A stretch of 64,000 nt of DNA from Leptotrichia sp. oral taxon 218 (GTDB lineage Bacteria > Fusobacteriota > Fusobacteriia > Fusobacteriales > Leptotrichiaceae), in contig NZ_CP072377.1 of NCBI RefSeq assembly GCF_018128225.1, forward strand, positions 1,612,001 through 1,676,000, written 5' to 3'. Positions 1 to 12,607 of the stretch are shown piece by piece. Numbering within the stretch: the stretch's first letter is position 1; the number at the start of each line of letters is the position of its first letter. Below the pieces are notes generated by a model. It searched no databases. It saw only the letters and a list, made by a program, of their open reading frames with translations, and was not told the origin of the DNA. The position numbers were made by a program, and so were the translations under genes.

Positions 1-800
1 CAAGACTCCAATGTTCTCACAGAAGTTGTTCCAACCGCTATAACTCTGTTTCCATTTTCTTTAGCTTCATTCACAATTTTTGCAGTTTCTTCGGGAATCC
101 AGTATTTTTCACTATGCATTTTATGCTCAGTCACATCTTCAACCTGCACAGGTCTAAAAGTCCCAAGTCCAACATCTAAAAATACTTCCGTCAAAATAAT
201 ACCTTTTTTTTCTATTTTTTTAAGCAATTCTGTTGTAAAATGAAGTCCCGCAGTCGGTGCTGCAACCGATTCTCCTTTTTTTGCATAAACTGTCTGATAA
301 CGATTTTTGTCTGAAAGTTTTTCAGTTATATAAGGTGGAAGTGGCATCTCTCCCAATTTATCCAATATTTCTTCAAAATTTCCTTCAAACTCAAATCTCA
401 AAACTCTATTCCCATCTTCTTTAATCTCAATTAACTCCGCTTCTAAAAGACCTTTACTAAACACAATTTTCTGTCCTATTTTCAACTTTTTAGCAGGTTT
501 TAGCAAAACTTCCCAAGTGTTTAAATCACATCTTTTTAATAAAAAGCACTCCATCAACGCTCCAATTTCTTCTCCATCCAACTTTTTATGTCCAAAAATT
601 CTTGCAGGAATGACTTTTGTTCTATTTATGACAAGCACATCCCCTTTTTTTAAATAGTCGATTATATCAAAAAAATGTCTGTGTTCAAGTGTCTTTTCTT
701 CTTTATTTAAAACTAAAAGTCTGGAACTATCTCTTGGCTCTGCCGCCTTTTGTGCAATTAATTCCTTTGGCAATTCAAAATCAAAATCTGATATTTTCAC
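1..800 (-). CDS. queA: tRNA preQ1(34) S-adenosylmethionine ribosyltransferase-isomerase QueA (3' end outside window)
   Basis: QueA transfers the ribosyl part of S-adenosylmethionine to preQ1 at the tRNA wobble position, giving epoxyqueuosine. The reading frame is open from a GTG at 800 to the window edge, about 266 residues of a protein that is usually near 340-350. The start is set by AAGGAG six bases upstream. Family-typical stretches read directly: [16 protein letters not shown] at the N-terminus, [24 protein letters not shown], and [11 protein letters not shown] at the truncated end. It is the last gene seen in the prfA-prmC-secreted protein direction, separated from its upstream neighbour by a terminator. 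The only oddity is the GTG start. Confidence 0.95.
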   Translation of the reverse strand, partial: MKISDFDFELPKELIAQKAAEPRDSSRLLVLNKEEKTLEHRHFFDIIDYLKKGDVLVINRTKVIPARIFGHKKLDGEEIGALMECFLLKRCDLNTWEVLLKPAKKLKIGQKIVFSKGLLEAELIEIKEDGNRVLRFEFEGNFEEILDKLGEMPLPPYITEKLSDKNRYQTVYAKKGESVAAPTAGLHFTTELLKKIEKKGIILTEVFLDVGLGTFRPVQVEDVTEHKMHSEKYWIPEETAKIVNEAKENGNRVIAVGTTSVRTLES

Positions 801-833
801 TTTTTTCTCCTTATTTTTAAAATTTTTTATGAA

Positions 834-873
834 TTAAAAAAGATGGCAGAAACTAAAAAAGTTCCTGCCAAAA
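834..873 (-). terminator. Rho-independent terminator after the secreted lysozyme-like gene
   Basis: On the minus strand TGGCAGGAAC pairs with GTTTCTGCCA (861-870 with 844-853, one G-T pair) and is followed by TCTTTTTT. It starts a few bases after the stop codon of the gene at 877 and isolates that gene from queA. Confidence 0.85.
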
Positions 874-876
874 AAA

Positions 877-1881
877 TTACAAACTACCTATTACAAATGT
901 TTTATAAGTATCAACTCTGTTGTACCATCCTTGTAACCATCTGCTCTCATTTCTTGGTGCATTTTTTACTCTTCTTTGTAATACATATTTTGCAGAATTA
1001 CTGAATTCTTCTAAAGCACTTTGACCTGTAGCTGTCCCTTTCATATTTTCAAGTACTTGTCTTAGTCCCCAAGCAACATTGTTGTATGAAGAAACACCTG
1101 ACAATCCTTCTCCTTTAAAGTTGACATAATCAATCAAAGCGTAAAGTCCATTCGGAGTCTCAACCATTCTATTAAATTGATTTTTTAAGTTTTCTTTGTT
1201 TGAAGACGCATTTAACATTTTTCCCAATGAAGATTTCAATCTCTCATAGATGAACATCACTTGAATATCTCTTGTGTTATCAAAGAAAGAAATTAATTCT
1301 TGAATATCTTTATCTCCTCTGGATTTTTTGCTCATAAGCTCAGACTTACTTTGCCAAGGTGAAAATCTATTTTCTGCCAAAATTTTTGGCAATTTAATAC
1401 CTTTACTCTTAAAATAAGCGACCATATCAGGAAGACTATCTCCAAATCCGCTTCTTCCGCCACTAGCTTTAAACCAAGTAAAGTGACCTATTCCAAGCGA
1501 TGGGAAATTTTCTCCATCATTCCAGTCAACCAAATTATTTACTGAACCTCCAGTTTCATTTTGAAAAATTTTGTTCGCAACTGATAGCAATTGTTCTCTA
1601 GTCAATTTCAATTCAGGTATCCCATCTTGAGATTTTCCATTTGTTGTAGATACAAACTCTGTGTTACTTGGTTTTGTGTAACTTCCAGTTTGTTGCATAT
1701 TTTTTACGCTTCTATCCGTATTCAAATTGATATTCTGATTATTATATTGATTTTTTATTAAATTTTCTAATTGAGAATTCCCTTGCGCAGATTTTGCTTG
1801 TCCTCCAAACACTGATACTGATAATGTCAGTCCTAATAATAAAATTCCTGCTTTTTTCATGATCGTCCTGTCACAAATCAT
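877..1881 (-). CDS. Secreted protein with a lysozyme-like motif, function unproven
   Basis: A 334-residue exported protein. A Sec signal peptide is visible (lysines, a hydrophobic stretch at about residues 11-26, then GGQA), followed by an Asn/Gln-rich linker to about residue 90 and a globular domain. That domain opens with NETGG (108-112) and GIGHFTWF (130-137), a pattern I associate with a family of secreted proteins related to lysozyme-like hydrolases; the glutamate at 109 could be catalytic. That function is inference. The ATG at 1881 lies seven to nine bases after AGGAG, so I keep it, although the ATG at 1860 (MKKAGILLL) gives a more ordinary signal peptide. It lies 90 bases downstream of prmC and ends in its own terminator. 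Confidence 0.7.
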   Translation of the reverse strand: MICDRTIMKKAGILLLGLTLSVSVFGGQAKSAQGNSQLENLIKNQYNNQNINLNTDRSVKNMQQTGSYTKPSNTEFVSTTNGKSQDGIPELKLTREQLLSVANKIFQNETGGSVNNLVDWNDGENFPSLGIGHFTWFKASGGRSGFGDSLPDMVAYFKSKGIKLPKILAENRFSPWQSKSELMSKKSRGDKDIQELISFFDNTRDIQVMFIYERLKSSLGKMLNASSNKENLKNQFNRMVETPNGLYALIDYVNFKGEGLSGVSSYNNVAWGLRQVLENMKGTATGQSALEEFSNSAKYVLQRRVKNAPRNESRWLQGWYNRVDTYKTFVIGSL

Positions 1882-1972
1882 TAACTCATCTCCTCTTTTT
1901 TTATTTTTTATTTATTTTTTTGAAACTATTTTTTTATCACAAGATAAACGGCTTGTTTCTAAACCAAAATAT

Positions 1973-3076
1973 TTATGAAATTTTTTGTCCAATTACAACT
2001 CTCGCATTTCCATTCAAATCTTCAATAATTTCAACATTTTTAAATCCAAATTTCTCCATGATTTCTTTGACTTTGTCACCTTGCTTAAACCCAATTTCAA
2101 AAATCAAAAAACCATTTTCAGCCAAATAATCTTTAGCTTTACTAGAAATTTCCAAATAAAAATATAATCCATCATTTTCTGCAAAAAGTGCTTCACTCGG
2201 CTCATGTAAAGTATCATCAGACATAATTCCAATTTCACTCAAAGAAACATATGGTGGATTTGACACAATCATATCAAAACTCTTAAATTCAATATTTTCA
2301 AACAAATCCGATTTTATAAATTTTATGTTTTTTGAACCTAGTATTTTTTTATTTTTTTCAGATGTTTTTAATGCTTTTTCTGATATATCCACACCTAAAA
2401 CATAACTATTTTTAATTTCTAGTGCTATTGTTAATCCTATTATACCACTTCCACAGCCAATATCAAGTATTTTTTTTGAATTTTTATTTTCTTTTTCATT
2501 TTTTTTTAAAATTTCAATAGCTTTTTGAACCAAAATTTCAGTATCTTGGCGTGGAATTAACACACCTTTATCCACATAAAATTTTCTTCCATAAAATTCC
2601 TGTTCATTCAAAAGATATTGTATTGGAAAATTTTCTTTCCCAACTTTTGAAATAAATTTTCTTAATTTGTCTTTTTTTTCTTTAGATATTTTTTCATTGT
2701 ACTTTGTAAAAAGCATCATTCTTTCAATTCCCAAAACACTTGAAAATATAATTTCCGCTTTTAACTTAGCTTCACTCACATGATTTTTTTTCAAAAAATC
2801 AATACTTTTAACAAGTAAACTTTTTAAACTGTCATCATCTTTAACTTCAATCGAACTTGAAACATCTTTATTTTTTTTCAATAAATCCGTTAATTTTTCT
2901 TTTATTTCATTAATTTCATTTTGTGAAAGTTTCTTTTCAAAATTTGCATAAAGCATTATTCTTGGCATTTTTAATATTTCTGAAAAAATACTTTCAATTT
3001 TTAATCTAGCATCTTTTACATGTTTTTTTTCCAAATACTCAACAGATTTATTTAATATATCAAGTAATTTATTCAT
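1973..3076 (-). CDS. prmC: Peptide chain release factor N5-glutamine methyltransferase PrmC with duplicated N-terminal domain
   Basis: PrmC methylates the glutamine of the GGQ motif in release factors 1 and 2, using S-adenosylmethionine. The Rossmann methyltransferase domain has the SAM loop [11 protein letters not shown] and the signature NPPY near residue 273. The ATG at 3076 overlaps the end of prfA by eight bases, so translation is probably coupled; longer frames starting inside prfA are not needed. The product is about 367 residues, against about 280 for most PrmC proteins. The excess is a second copy of the N-terminal helical domain: residues about 4-60 and about 76-132 align ([20 protein letters not shown] with [20 protein letters not shown]). 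Confidence 0.93.
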   Translation of the reverse strand: MNKLLDILNKSVEYLEKKHVKDARLKIESIFSEILKMPRIMLYANFEKKLSQNEINEIKEKLTDLLKKNKDVSSSIEVKDDDSLKSLLVKSIDFLKKNHVSEAKLKAEIIFSSVLGIERMMLFTKYNEKISKEKKDKLRKFISKVGKENFPIQYLLNEQEFYGRKFYVDKGVLIPRQDTEILVQKAIEILKKNEKENKNSKKILDIGCGSGIIGLTIALEIKNSYVLGVDISEKALKTSEKNKKILGSKNIKFIKSDLFENIEFKSFDMIVSNPPYVSLSEIGIMSDDTLHEPSEALFAENDGLYFYLEISSKAKDYLAENGFLIFEIGFKQGDKVKEIMEKFGFKNVEIIEDLNGNARVVIGQKIS

Positions 3077-4148
3077 TATCACCAACAGCTTTAAGCATTT
3101 CAGCCTGGTCATAAGCAATCAGTGCATCAATCATTTCATCCAAATCTCCGTCCAAAACTGCTTCAAGTCTATGCAAAGTCAATTTAATTCTATGATCTGT
3201 AACTCTTCCTTGTGGAAAGTTATAAGTTCTAATTTTTTCAGATCTATCTCCACTTCCCACTTGAGATCTTCTTTCATTTTCTACTTCTTTTCTCTGTTTT
3301 TCATATTCCATTTCATAAAGTTTTGAAGCTAACACTTTCATCGCAGCTTCTTTATTTTTAATTTGTGAACGCCCATCTTGGGAAGTAACTACTAATCCTG
3401 TTGGTAAATGTGTAATTCTAACCGCCGAATCTGTAGTATTTACATGTTGTCCACCTGCTCCACTTGATCTATAAGTATCAATTTTCAAATCACTCGGATT
3501 AATTTCAACTTCACTTACATCTTCAATTTCAGGAAGCACTGCAACTGTAATTGTTGAAGTATGAACTCTTCCAGAAGATTCAGTTGCAGGAACTCTTTGA
3601 ACTCTGTGAACTCCACTTTCAAATTTTAATCTTGAATAAGCCCCATGCCCTTTAATAAGAAAAGTCACTTCTTTTAATCCACCAACTCCAATTTCACTTT
3701 TATCAATAATTTCTGTTTTCCAACGATTTCTTTCAGCATATCTAGTAAACATTCTAAATATGTCATAAGCAAAAAGTGCTGCTTCATCTCCACCTGCACC
3801 TGCTCTAATTTCCATAATGACATTTTTATCATCATTAGGATCTTTAGGTAATAAAAGCACTTTTAATTCCTCTTCTAATACAGGAATTTTTTCTTCTATC
3901 AAATGAATTTCTTCTAACATCATTTCTTTCATTTCATGATCTTTTTCTATCTTCAAATCTTCTTTAAGATTTTCCATTTCTTCTTTTTGCTCTTTATAAT
4001 AAGTATATTTTTGAACTACTTCATCAATACTGTTCAAAGCTTTATTATATTCCATAATTTTTTTAGGATCACTAGCAACTTCAGGACTCATAAGCAATTC
4101 TGTAAGTTCCTTATGCTTTAAAACAACATCATCTAATTTTTGAAACAT
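3069..4148 (-). CDS. prfA: Peptide chain release factor 1
   Basis: RF1 reads UAA and UAG stop codons and triggers peptide release on the ribosome. The 359-residue length is normal. The codon-recognition tripeptide PAT is seen in [14 protein letters not shown], and the peptidyl-transfer motif GGQ in [15 protein letters not shown] near residue 230; the C-terminal [12 protein letters not shown] is also family-typical. The ATG at 4148 follows AGGAGTGAAAAATA. A promoter lies just upstream at 4214-4242. Its stop overlaps the start of prmC, whose product modifies this protein, a classic pairing. Confidence 0.97.
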   Translation of the reverse strand: MFQKLDDVVLKHKELTELLMSPEVASDPKKIMEYNKALNSIDEVVQKYTYYKEQKEEMENLKEDLKIEKDHEMKEMMLEEIHLIEEKIPVLEEELKVLLLPKDPNDDKNVIMEIRAGAGGDEAALFAYDIFRMFTRYAERNRWKTEIIDKSEIGVGGLKEVTFLIKGHGAYSRLKFESGVHRVQRVPATESSGRVHTSTITVAVLPEIEDVSEVEINPSDLKIDTYRSSGAGGQHVNTTDSAVRITHLPTGLVVTSQDGRSQIKNKEAAMKVLASKLYEMEYEKQRKEVENERRSQVGSGDRSEKIRTYNFPQGRVTDHRIKLTLHRLEAVLDGDLDEMIDALIAYDQAEMLKAVGDNE

Positions 4149-4213
4149 ATTTATTTTTCACTCCTATTTTTTTCACTTTTCTTTGCTCAATTTCTTCTTC
4201 TATAACAACTTTT

Positions 4214-4242
4214 ATTATAACATATTTTCCTAATTTTTTCAA
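4214..4242 (-). promoter_or_regulatory. Sigma-70-type promoter for prfA-prmC
   Basis: On the minus strand TTGAAA (4237-4242), a 17-base spacer and TATAAT (4214-4219). It lies between the tRNA-Asn gene and prfA, so prfA is not dependent on rRNA operon read-through. Confidence 0.75.
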
Positions 4243-4250
4243 AAAAAAAA

Positions 4251-4327
4251 TGGCGTCCCCGGTTGGACTCGAACCAACGACCCTCTGATTAACAGTCAGA
4301 TGCTCTAACCAGCTGAGCTACGGAGAC
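4251..4327 (-). tRNA. tRNA-Asn (GTT)
   Basis: Cloverleaf with acceptor stem GTCTCCG/CGGGGAC, anticodon loop CTGTTAA (GTT) and encoded CCA. It lies 13 bases after the 5S gene and closes the rRNA operon. Confidence 0.97.
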
Positions 4328-4340
4328 GCAAAAGAAAAAG

Positions 4341-4453
4341 TTTGGCGACTACCTATTTTCCCTAGTATGGACTAAGTATCGTAGGCGTAAGCAGACTTAA
4401 CTTCCGGGTTCGAGATGTAACCGGATGTATCCCTGCTGCAATGGTCACCAAAC
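4341..4453 (-). rRNA. rrf: 5S ribosomal RNA
   Basis: About 113 nt. The minus strand starts GTTTGGTGACCATTGCAGC, contains the conserved CGAACCCGGAAGTTAAG core and ends GTAGTCGCCAAAC, whose ends pair (TTTGGTGAC with GTCGCCAAA). Ends are approximate by a few bases. Confidence 0.95.
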
Positions 4454-4472
4454 AAGTAATTAAATGTCAAAA

Positions 4473-4509
4473 GACAATGAGAAATAAATAGTAGGCAAGT
4501 AAAAGATTA
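4473..4509 (-). other. 3' arm of the 23S processing stem
   Basis: GACAATGAGAAATAAATAGT and the bases that follow pair with 7438-7470 (ATCTTTTACCTACTATTC and onward) with only small mismatches and a short bulge. This would place the precursor 23S ends in one long helix, the usual RNase III substrate. Confidence 0.75.
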
Positions 4510-7406
<2,897 letters not shown>

Positions 7407-7437
7407 TTTTTTATTAACAGAATAATCTATTTTGTTG

Positions 7438-7470
7438 TAATCTTTTACCTACTATTCATTTCCCATTGTC
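7438..7470 (-). other. 5' arm of the 23S processing stem
   Basis: Complement of 4473-4509. The core pairings are CATTGTC with GACAATG and CCTACTATT with AATAGTAGG. It lies between tRNA-Ala and the start of 23S. Confidence 0.75.
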
Positions 7471-7478
7471 CTTAAAAT

Positions 7479-7554
7479 TGGTGGAGATAAGCGGGTTCGA
7501 ACCGCTGACCTCTGCCTTGCAAGGGCAGCGCTCTCCCAACTGAGCTATATCCCC
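7479..7554 (-). tRNA. tRNA-Ala (TGC)
   Basis: Cloverleaf starting GGGGATATAGCTCAG, anticodon loop CTTGCAA (TGC), CCA encoded. It lies in the 16S-23S spacer. Confidence 0.97.
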
Positions 7555-7563
7555 AAACAAGAA

Positions 7564-7640
<77 letters not shown>

Positions 7641-7646
7641 AAAACT

Positions 7647-7662
7647 AAAGAAGAAGAAGTGT
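7647..7662 (-). other. 16S processing stem (3' arm; 5' arm at 9285-9296)
   Basis: AAAGAAGAAGAA at 7647-7658 is complementary over 12 bases to TTCTTCTTCTTT at 9285-9296 in the operon leader, and a nearby ACAC/GTGT extends it. The two arms bracket 16S as a probable RNase III helix. Confidence 0.6.
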
Positions 7663-7679
7663 AAGAAAAACTCTCCTTA

Positions 7680-9187
<1,508 letters not shown>

Positions 9188-9339
9188 TTCAATAATATAT
9201 TTCTATATCTTTTTTTCACCTTTTATTCATTGACGAGATTTATTGCTAAATCTTGACTTGCTTTTTATCTATCACACTACTTTTTCTTCTTCTTTTTTCA
9301 TTGTCCTTGATGTCGACTCTTTTCTTATCGACGAAATAT

Positions 9340-9367
9340 ATTATATCAAAAAAAATTTTGTTGTCAA
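9340..9367 (-). promoter_or_regulatory. rRNA operon promoter
   Basis: Minus strand TTGACA (9362-9367), 16-base spacer, TATAAT (9340-9345). The start would be near 9333, giving a leader of about 145 bases before 16S. The surrounding sequence closely matches the promoter of the tRNA cluster at 16541-16569. The rest of 9188-9339 is leader with no gene. Confidence 0.85.
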
Positions 9368-9472
9368 CACTTTTTTTGAAAATTTTTTGCTTTTTTTTGA
9401 TTTTTTATTTTTTTCAATTTCTATCTAACTAAAATTATAACATAAAATACCTGAAACTTATATGTTTTTATA

Positions 9473-9512
9473 CTAAAAAAACTTGTAAAATCGATAATTG
9501 ACTTTACAAGCT
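9473..9512 (-). terminator. Terminator after the DUF3829-like gene
   Basis: CTTGTAAA (9482-9489) pairs with TTTACAAG (9503-9510). T-rich tracts flank both sides, so it can work in both directions. It lies directly after the stop at 9530 on the minus strand. Confidence 0.75.
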
Positions 9513-9529
9513 TTTTTGCTTTTTATTTT

Positions 9530-10543
9530 TTACTTTTTATTTTTTGCTTGTTTTGCTAAAAGTTTATTGTGCTCTTTTACGACTTCATTGAAAGTTGCCA
9601 CTACATTTTCTGGAGTTCCTTCTTCTGTTTGCGCATAAAATCCATCGCTTATAGATGAATAAGTTGCTTTTTCTTTTTTCTTAATTCTTGTCATAAATTT
9701 ATTTGCTGAATTTTTGAAAATTTTTGCTTTTGCTATAAATGTATCATGATCATTTAAATCAAAACCTTCTTTTTTCATTTGTTTTTCGTTTTTTACACTT
9801 TTTTCAAGTTTTAATAATGATTTATTAATTTTATCAAATATTTTTTTGAAATCTTTGTCATTTCCTTTTATTGTAAAATTACTTGCATCTAATTTTTGCT
9901 TACGAATTTCATTTATAAAATCTTCTCCACTATCTATGTAAACTAACTGTCTATATGTAATAAAAAATTTTCTCTTGTCATAATCTTTTTCCATTAAATT
10001 TTTTACTTCTTTTGATTTTTTCTCAAACGCTTCTTTATAAGCTCTTGCGACACTGTTGTATTTTTCGAGATTATCTAATAATTGTTTATGTAGATTTTCA
10101 CCCAACGAAAAGTTATCTTTTAAATATTGTTTATTTTTGTAATAATTTTTCATACTTTCACTTATAGGTAACATTTTTTCTAAAACTGGCAACATGGCTA
10201 TTGCTTTTTTATCTAAATCATCTTTTTTTTCATTACTCTCTTTTAATTCTTTTAATTTATCTATAAATTCTTTATCTATCGGAATATTTAAGTCTATATC
10301 TTCTGATTGTGATCTATCAATTGTTTTTTCCATTCCAGCATCTTCAAAATAATATAATAGCCCTTTATCTATGCTTAAAATTCTGTTATAAAATCTTATA
10401 TGTTTATTGTATTTCACTTTATTAGCTTCAAGTATTATTTGCTCTTTTGTTTTGAAATTTTTAGGGACTTTATCAACTTTTACAAATTTTGTCATTATTA
10501 CTAGACCAAGCATAATAAATATAAGTAAGCCTATTTTTTTCAT
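9530..10543 (-). CDS. Membrane-anchored or secreted protein, DUF3829 (YiiG)-like
   Basis: 337 residues. Residues 3-22 form a hydrophobic signal or anchor, with no lipobox cysteine. The rest is Lys/Glu-rich and helical, with KYNKHIRFYNRIL and YYFEDAG near the start of the mature part and a charged C-terminal half. The pattern resembles the DUF3829/YiiG group of envelope proteins, whose function is unknown; the family call is from memory. Start ATG after AAGGTATAAAAATTA. It stands alone, divergent from the gene at 10756, and ends at a clear terminator. Confidence 0.6.
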   Translation of the reverse strand: MKKIGLLIFIMLGLVIMTKFVKVDKVPKNFKTKEQIILEANKVKYNKHIRFYNRILSIDKGLLYYFEDAGMEKTIDRSQSEDIDLNIPIDKEFIDKLKELKESNEKKDDLDKKAIAMLPVLEKMLPISESMKNYYKNKQYLKDNFSLGENLHKQLLDNLEKYNSVARAYKEAFEKKSKEVKNLMEKDYDKRKFFITYRQLVYIDSGEDFINEIRKQKLDASNFTIKGNDKDFKKIFDKINKSLLKLEKSVKNEKQMKKEGFDLNDHDTFIAKAKIFKNSANKFMTRIKKKEKATYSSISDGFYAQTEEGTPENVVATFNEVVKEHNKLLAKQAKNKK

Positions 10544-10690
10544 TAATTTTTATACCTTCTTTCTTAAATTAATTTATTTTTTTATTTTTTTATTTTATTT
10601 ATTTTTTGTATTCTTTTTTTCAAAATTTTTTTCTTTTTAAATTATAATAATTTTTAAAGACAATGTCAAGCAATTGAAAAAATAATATAT

Positions 10691-10719
10691 TTGATTATTT
10701 GCAAATTTTAGTATATAAT
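10691..10719 (+). promoter_or_regulatory. Promoter for the DUF3298-like secreted protein
   Basis: TTGATT (10691-10696), 17-base spacer, TATAAT (10714-10719), 37 bases before the start codon at 10756. Confidence 0.7.
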
Positions 10720-10755
10720 ATAGCAAATAAAAAATTTTTTTGAGGTGATTATAAA

Positions 10756-11421
10756 ATGAAAAAACTTACACTGTTGTTTATGGCACTGCTTATGTTTAAT
10801 TTGTCATTTGCGAAACAAAAAGAAAAAGTTGATACAACTTTTACATTTGCAAATCTTAATACCCAATCTGAAAGTGGTTTAACTCCGTTAAAAAGAACCA
10901 AAATTTTAGGAAAATCGAGAGTTGAATATTTTGCATTTTCAGGGAAAAAACCAGATATTGCAAAAGAAATGAATAAATCAATGGAAAAATTTATCCAACA
11001 ATTTAAATCGACTAAAAACAAAACTTACACTGTTACTTCAAAAGTAACTGCAAATAATGGTTCTTTTGTAAGTGTCGCTTTTAACATAGTTGAAAAAGAT
11101 TCAAAAGCTGGAATATTATCTAAAGAAACTGATGGTATTACATTTAATACTAAAAGTGGTAAATCATTATTATTAAAAGATTTATTCGTACCTAATTATG
11201 AAAAAGAATTAGAAAATTTAATCAGTGTTAAATTTACAGAATTAGGGTTACCAAAATCAGATGAAGAAAGATTTAAAGGAGTTTCTAAAAAAACAAATTT
11301 TTATTTAGAAAATGATGCTCTAATTTTAGTTTATAACAATAATTTAGGAACTAGTTTTGCTGATGGACAAGCATTTATTCCTTTTTTATTAAAAGATTTG
11401 GAAGGTATTATTCAACAATAA
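10756..11421 (+). CDS. Secreted DUF3298/RsiV-like protein
   Basis: 221 residues with a clear signal peptide (MKKLTLLFMALLMFNLSFA, cleavage after residue 19). The mature part shows the pattern of the DUF4163-DUF3298 pair: a beta-rich N-terminal part with SVAFNIVEKDSKAG, then LLLKDLFVPNYEKELENLI, NFYLENDALILVYN and a final IPFLLKDLEGII. In Gram-positive RsiV and PdaC this fold binds lysozyme or sits beside peptidoglycan deacetylases; a periplasmic envelope role here is inferred. Strong ribosome site GAGGTGAT at 10742. Monocistronic between a promoter and a bidirectional terminator. Confidence 0.7.
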   Translation: MKKLTLLFMALLMFNLSFAKQKEKVDTTFTFANLNTQSESGLTPLKRTKILGKSRVEYFAFSGKKPDIAKEMNKSMEKFIQQFKSTKNKTYTVTSKVTANNGSFVSVAFNIVEKDSKAGILSKETDGITFNTKSGKSLLLKDLFVPNYEKELENLISVKFTELGLPKSDEERFKGVSKKTNFYLENDALILVYNNNLGTSFADGQAFIPFLLKDLEGIIQQ

Positions 11422-11444
11422 TATTAAAAAAAATTAAAACAAAA

Positions 11445-11483
11445 AGAACTGTCTAAAAATTTCAAATGACAGTTCTATTTTTT
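11445..11483. terminator. Bidirectional terminator
   Basis: AGAACTGTC (11445-11453) pairs with GACAGTTCT (11468-11476). T-runs follow on the plus strand (TTTTTTT) and, on the minus strand, after the mirrored stem. It serves the convergent genes ending at 11421 and 11483. Confidence 0.85.
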
Positions 11484-12472
11484 TATTTAGTTGATTTTTC
11501 AATAATTGCTTCTCTTCTATAAGTATCAATTTTTACATTTGCTCCAATAGGAATTGTAATAAATGGTCTTACATGTCCTGATTTTAACCCTTTTATTATT
11601 GGAACATTAAGTTTTCCAAAATTGTCATAAAAAACTTCGTCTATACTCATATCTGTTGGATCAGCCTTCTTAGGATTTCTAAAATCTCCTATTATTATAC
11701 CTTTCAAATTTTTAAATTTTCCAGCTAATCTAAGCTGTTGTAACATTCTATCCACACGATAGCTATCTTCATTTACTTCTTCCAAAAATAAAATTTTTCC
11801 ATCTGTATTTATTTCATGGTCAGTTCCTAAAGTTGCGACAACCAGCGATAAATTTCCACCAGTAATTCTTCCACTTCCTCGTCCATTCTTCATAATTGTG
11901 TAACTATTATCAAAATCCAATAAATTATATGAAGAATTACTCATAAATGCTTTATCAAATGAATTTTCTGTCGTCACTGGAATCTCTTTTAAATTATCCG
12001 CCATTGGTCCGTGAAAAGTAACAAGTCCTGTTTTTTCGTTGATTGCAAGTAATAAAGTTGTGATGTCACTAAATCCTGAAATGATTTTAGGATTTTTTCT
12101 AATTACATCATAATTTAACTTATCAATAAATCTAATTGAACCGTAACCTCCTCTAATTGCAAAAATTGCATTTATTCTAGGATTTGCAAACATATCGTTT
12201 ATATCTTTTGCTCTTAATTCGTCACTTCCTCCAAATCCATACCATTTTGAATCAAATGATTTTCCGAAAACAACATTAAACCCTCTGTTTCGCAAATATT
12301 CAACTTCATACATCGCATTATCTCCCTTATAATTTGCCGGTGCCACTAAACCAATTGTATCACCTGGTTTTAATCCTTTCGGAATAATAATTTCATTATT
12401 TCCAACAGCAAATGCACACAAACTAAATAATAAATTTATTAAAAAAAATAACAGTTTATTTTTTACTTTCAA
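11483..12472 (-). CDS. Muramoyltetrapeptide LD-carboxypeptidase, S66 family, exported
   Basis: S66 enzymes remove the terminal D-alanine from muramoyl tetrapeptides during peptidoglycan recycling. The catalytic triad is visible: nucleophile serine in IRGGYGSIRF, glutamate in LFLEEVNED and histidine in KSGHVRPFITIPIG. The start is the TTG at 12472 after GGAGGGAAAATT, giving about 329 residues with a signal peptide (KVKNKLLFFLINLLFSLCAFA). Most LdcA enzymes are cytoplasmic, so export suggests periplasmic action. Longer in-frame starts run into the adjacent IStron end and are rejected. The leader is interrupted by the mobile element at 12528-14420; a promoter lies on its far side. Confidence 0.88.
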   Translation of the reverse strand: MKVKNKLLFFLINLLFSLCAFAVGNNEIIIPKGLKPGDTIGLVAPANYKGDNAMYEVEYLRNRGFNVVFGKSFDSKWYGFGGSDELRAKDINDMFANPRINAIFAIRGGYGSIRFIDKLNYDVIRKNPKIISGFSDITTLLLAINEKTGLVTFHGPMADNLKEIPVTTENSFDKAFMSNSSYNLLDFDNSYTIMKNGRGSGRITGGNLSLVVATLGTDHEINTDGKILFLEEVNEDSYRVDRMLQQLRLAGKFKNLKGIIIGDFRNPKKADPTDMSIDEVFYDNFGKLNVPIIKGLKSGHVRPFITIPIGANVKIDTYRREAIIEKSTK

Positions 12473-12530
12473 AATTTTCCCTCCGCTTATTAAATTTTTT
12501 ATAATATTTGTAAAACTCTCTACAAATCCT

Positions 12531-12560
12531 GAACCTCCCACGACTAAAGTCGCAGGGTTC
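12531..12560 (-). repeat. Right-end hairpin of the IStron
   Basis: Minus strand GAACC...GCGACTTTAGTCGT...GGTTC, an imperfect hairpin 48 bases after the tnpB stop. In IS200/IS605 elements this end also forms the 3' part of the TnpB guide RNA, and in IStrons the 3' splice site lies here. Confidence 0.75.
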
Positions 12561-12607
12561 TAAAATCTTTAAAAATATTCAAAAATTTTCTAAGAAGTTT
12601 GATAGCT

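Noticed and set aside
10749-11021. Frame antisense to the DUF3298-like gene
   Set aside because: It overlaps the real signal peptide and promoter region of the opposite strand and has no ribosome site.
12472-12541. Longer N-terminus of the LD-carboxypeptidase beginning at a GTG at 12541
   Set aside because: It would place 23 residues before the signal peptide, overlaps the IStron end and ignores the good GGAGGG site before the TTG at 12472.
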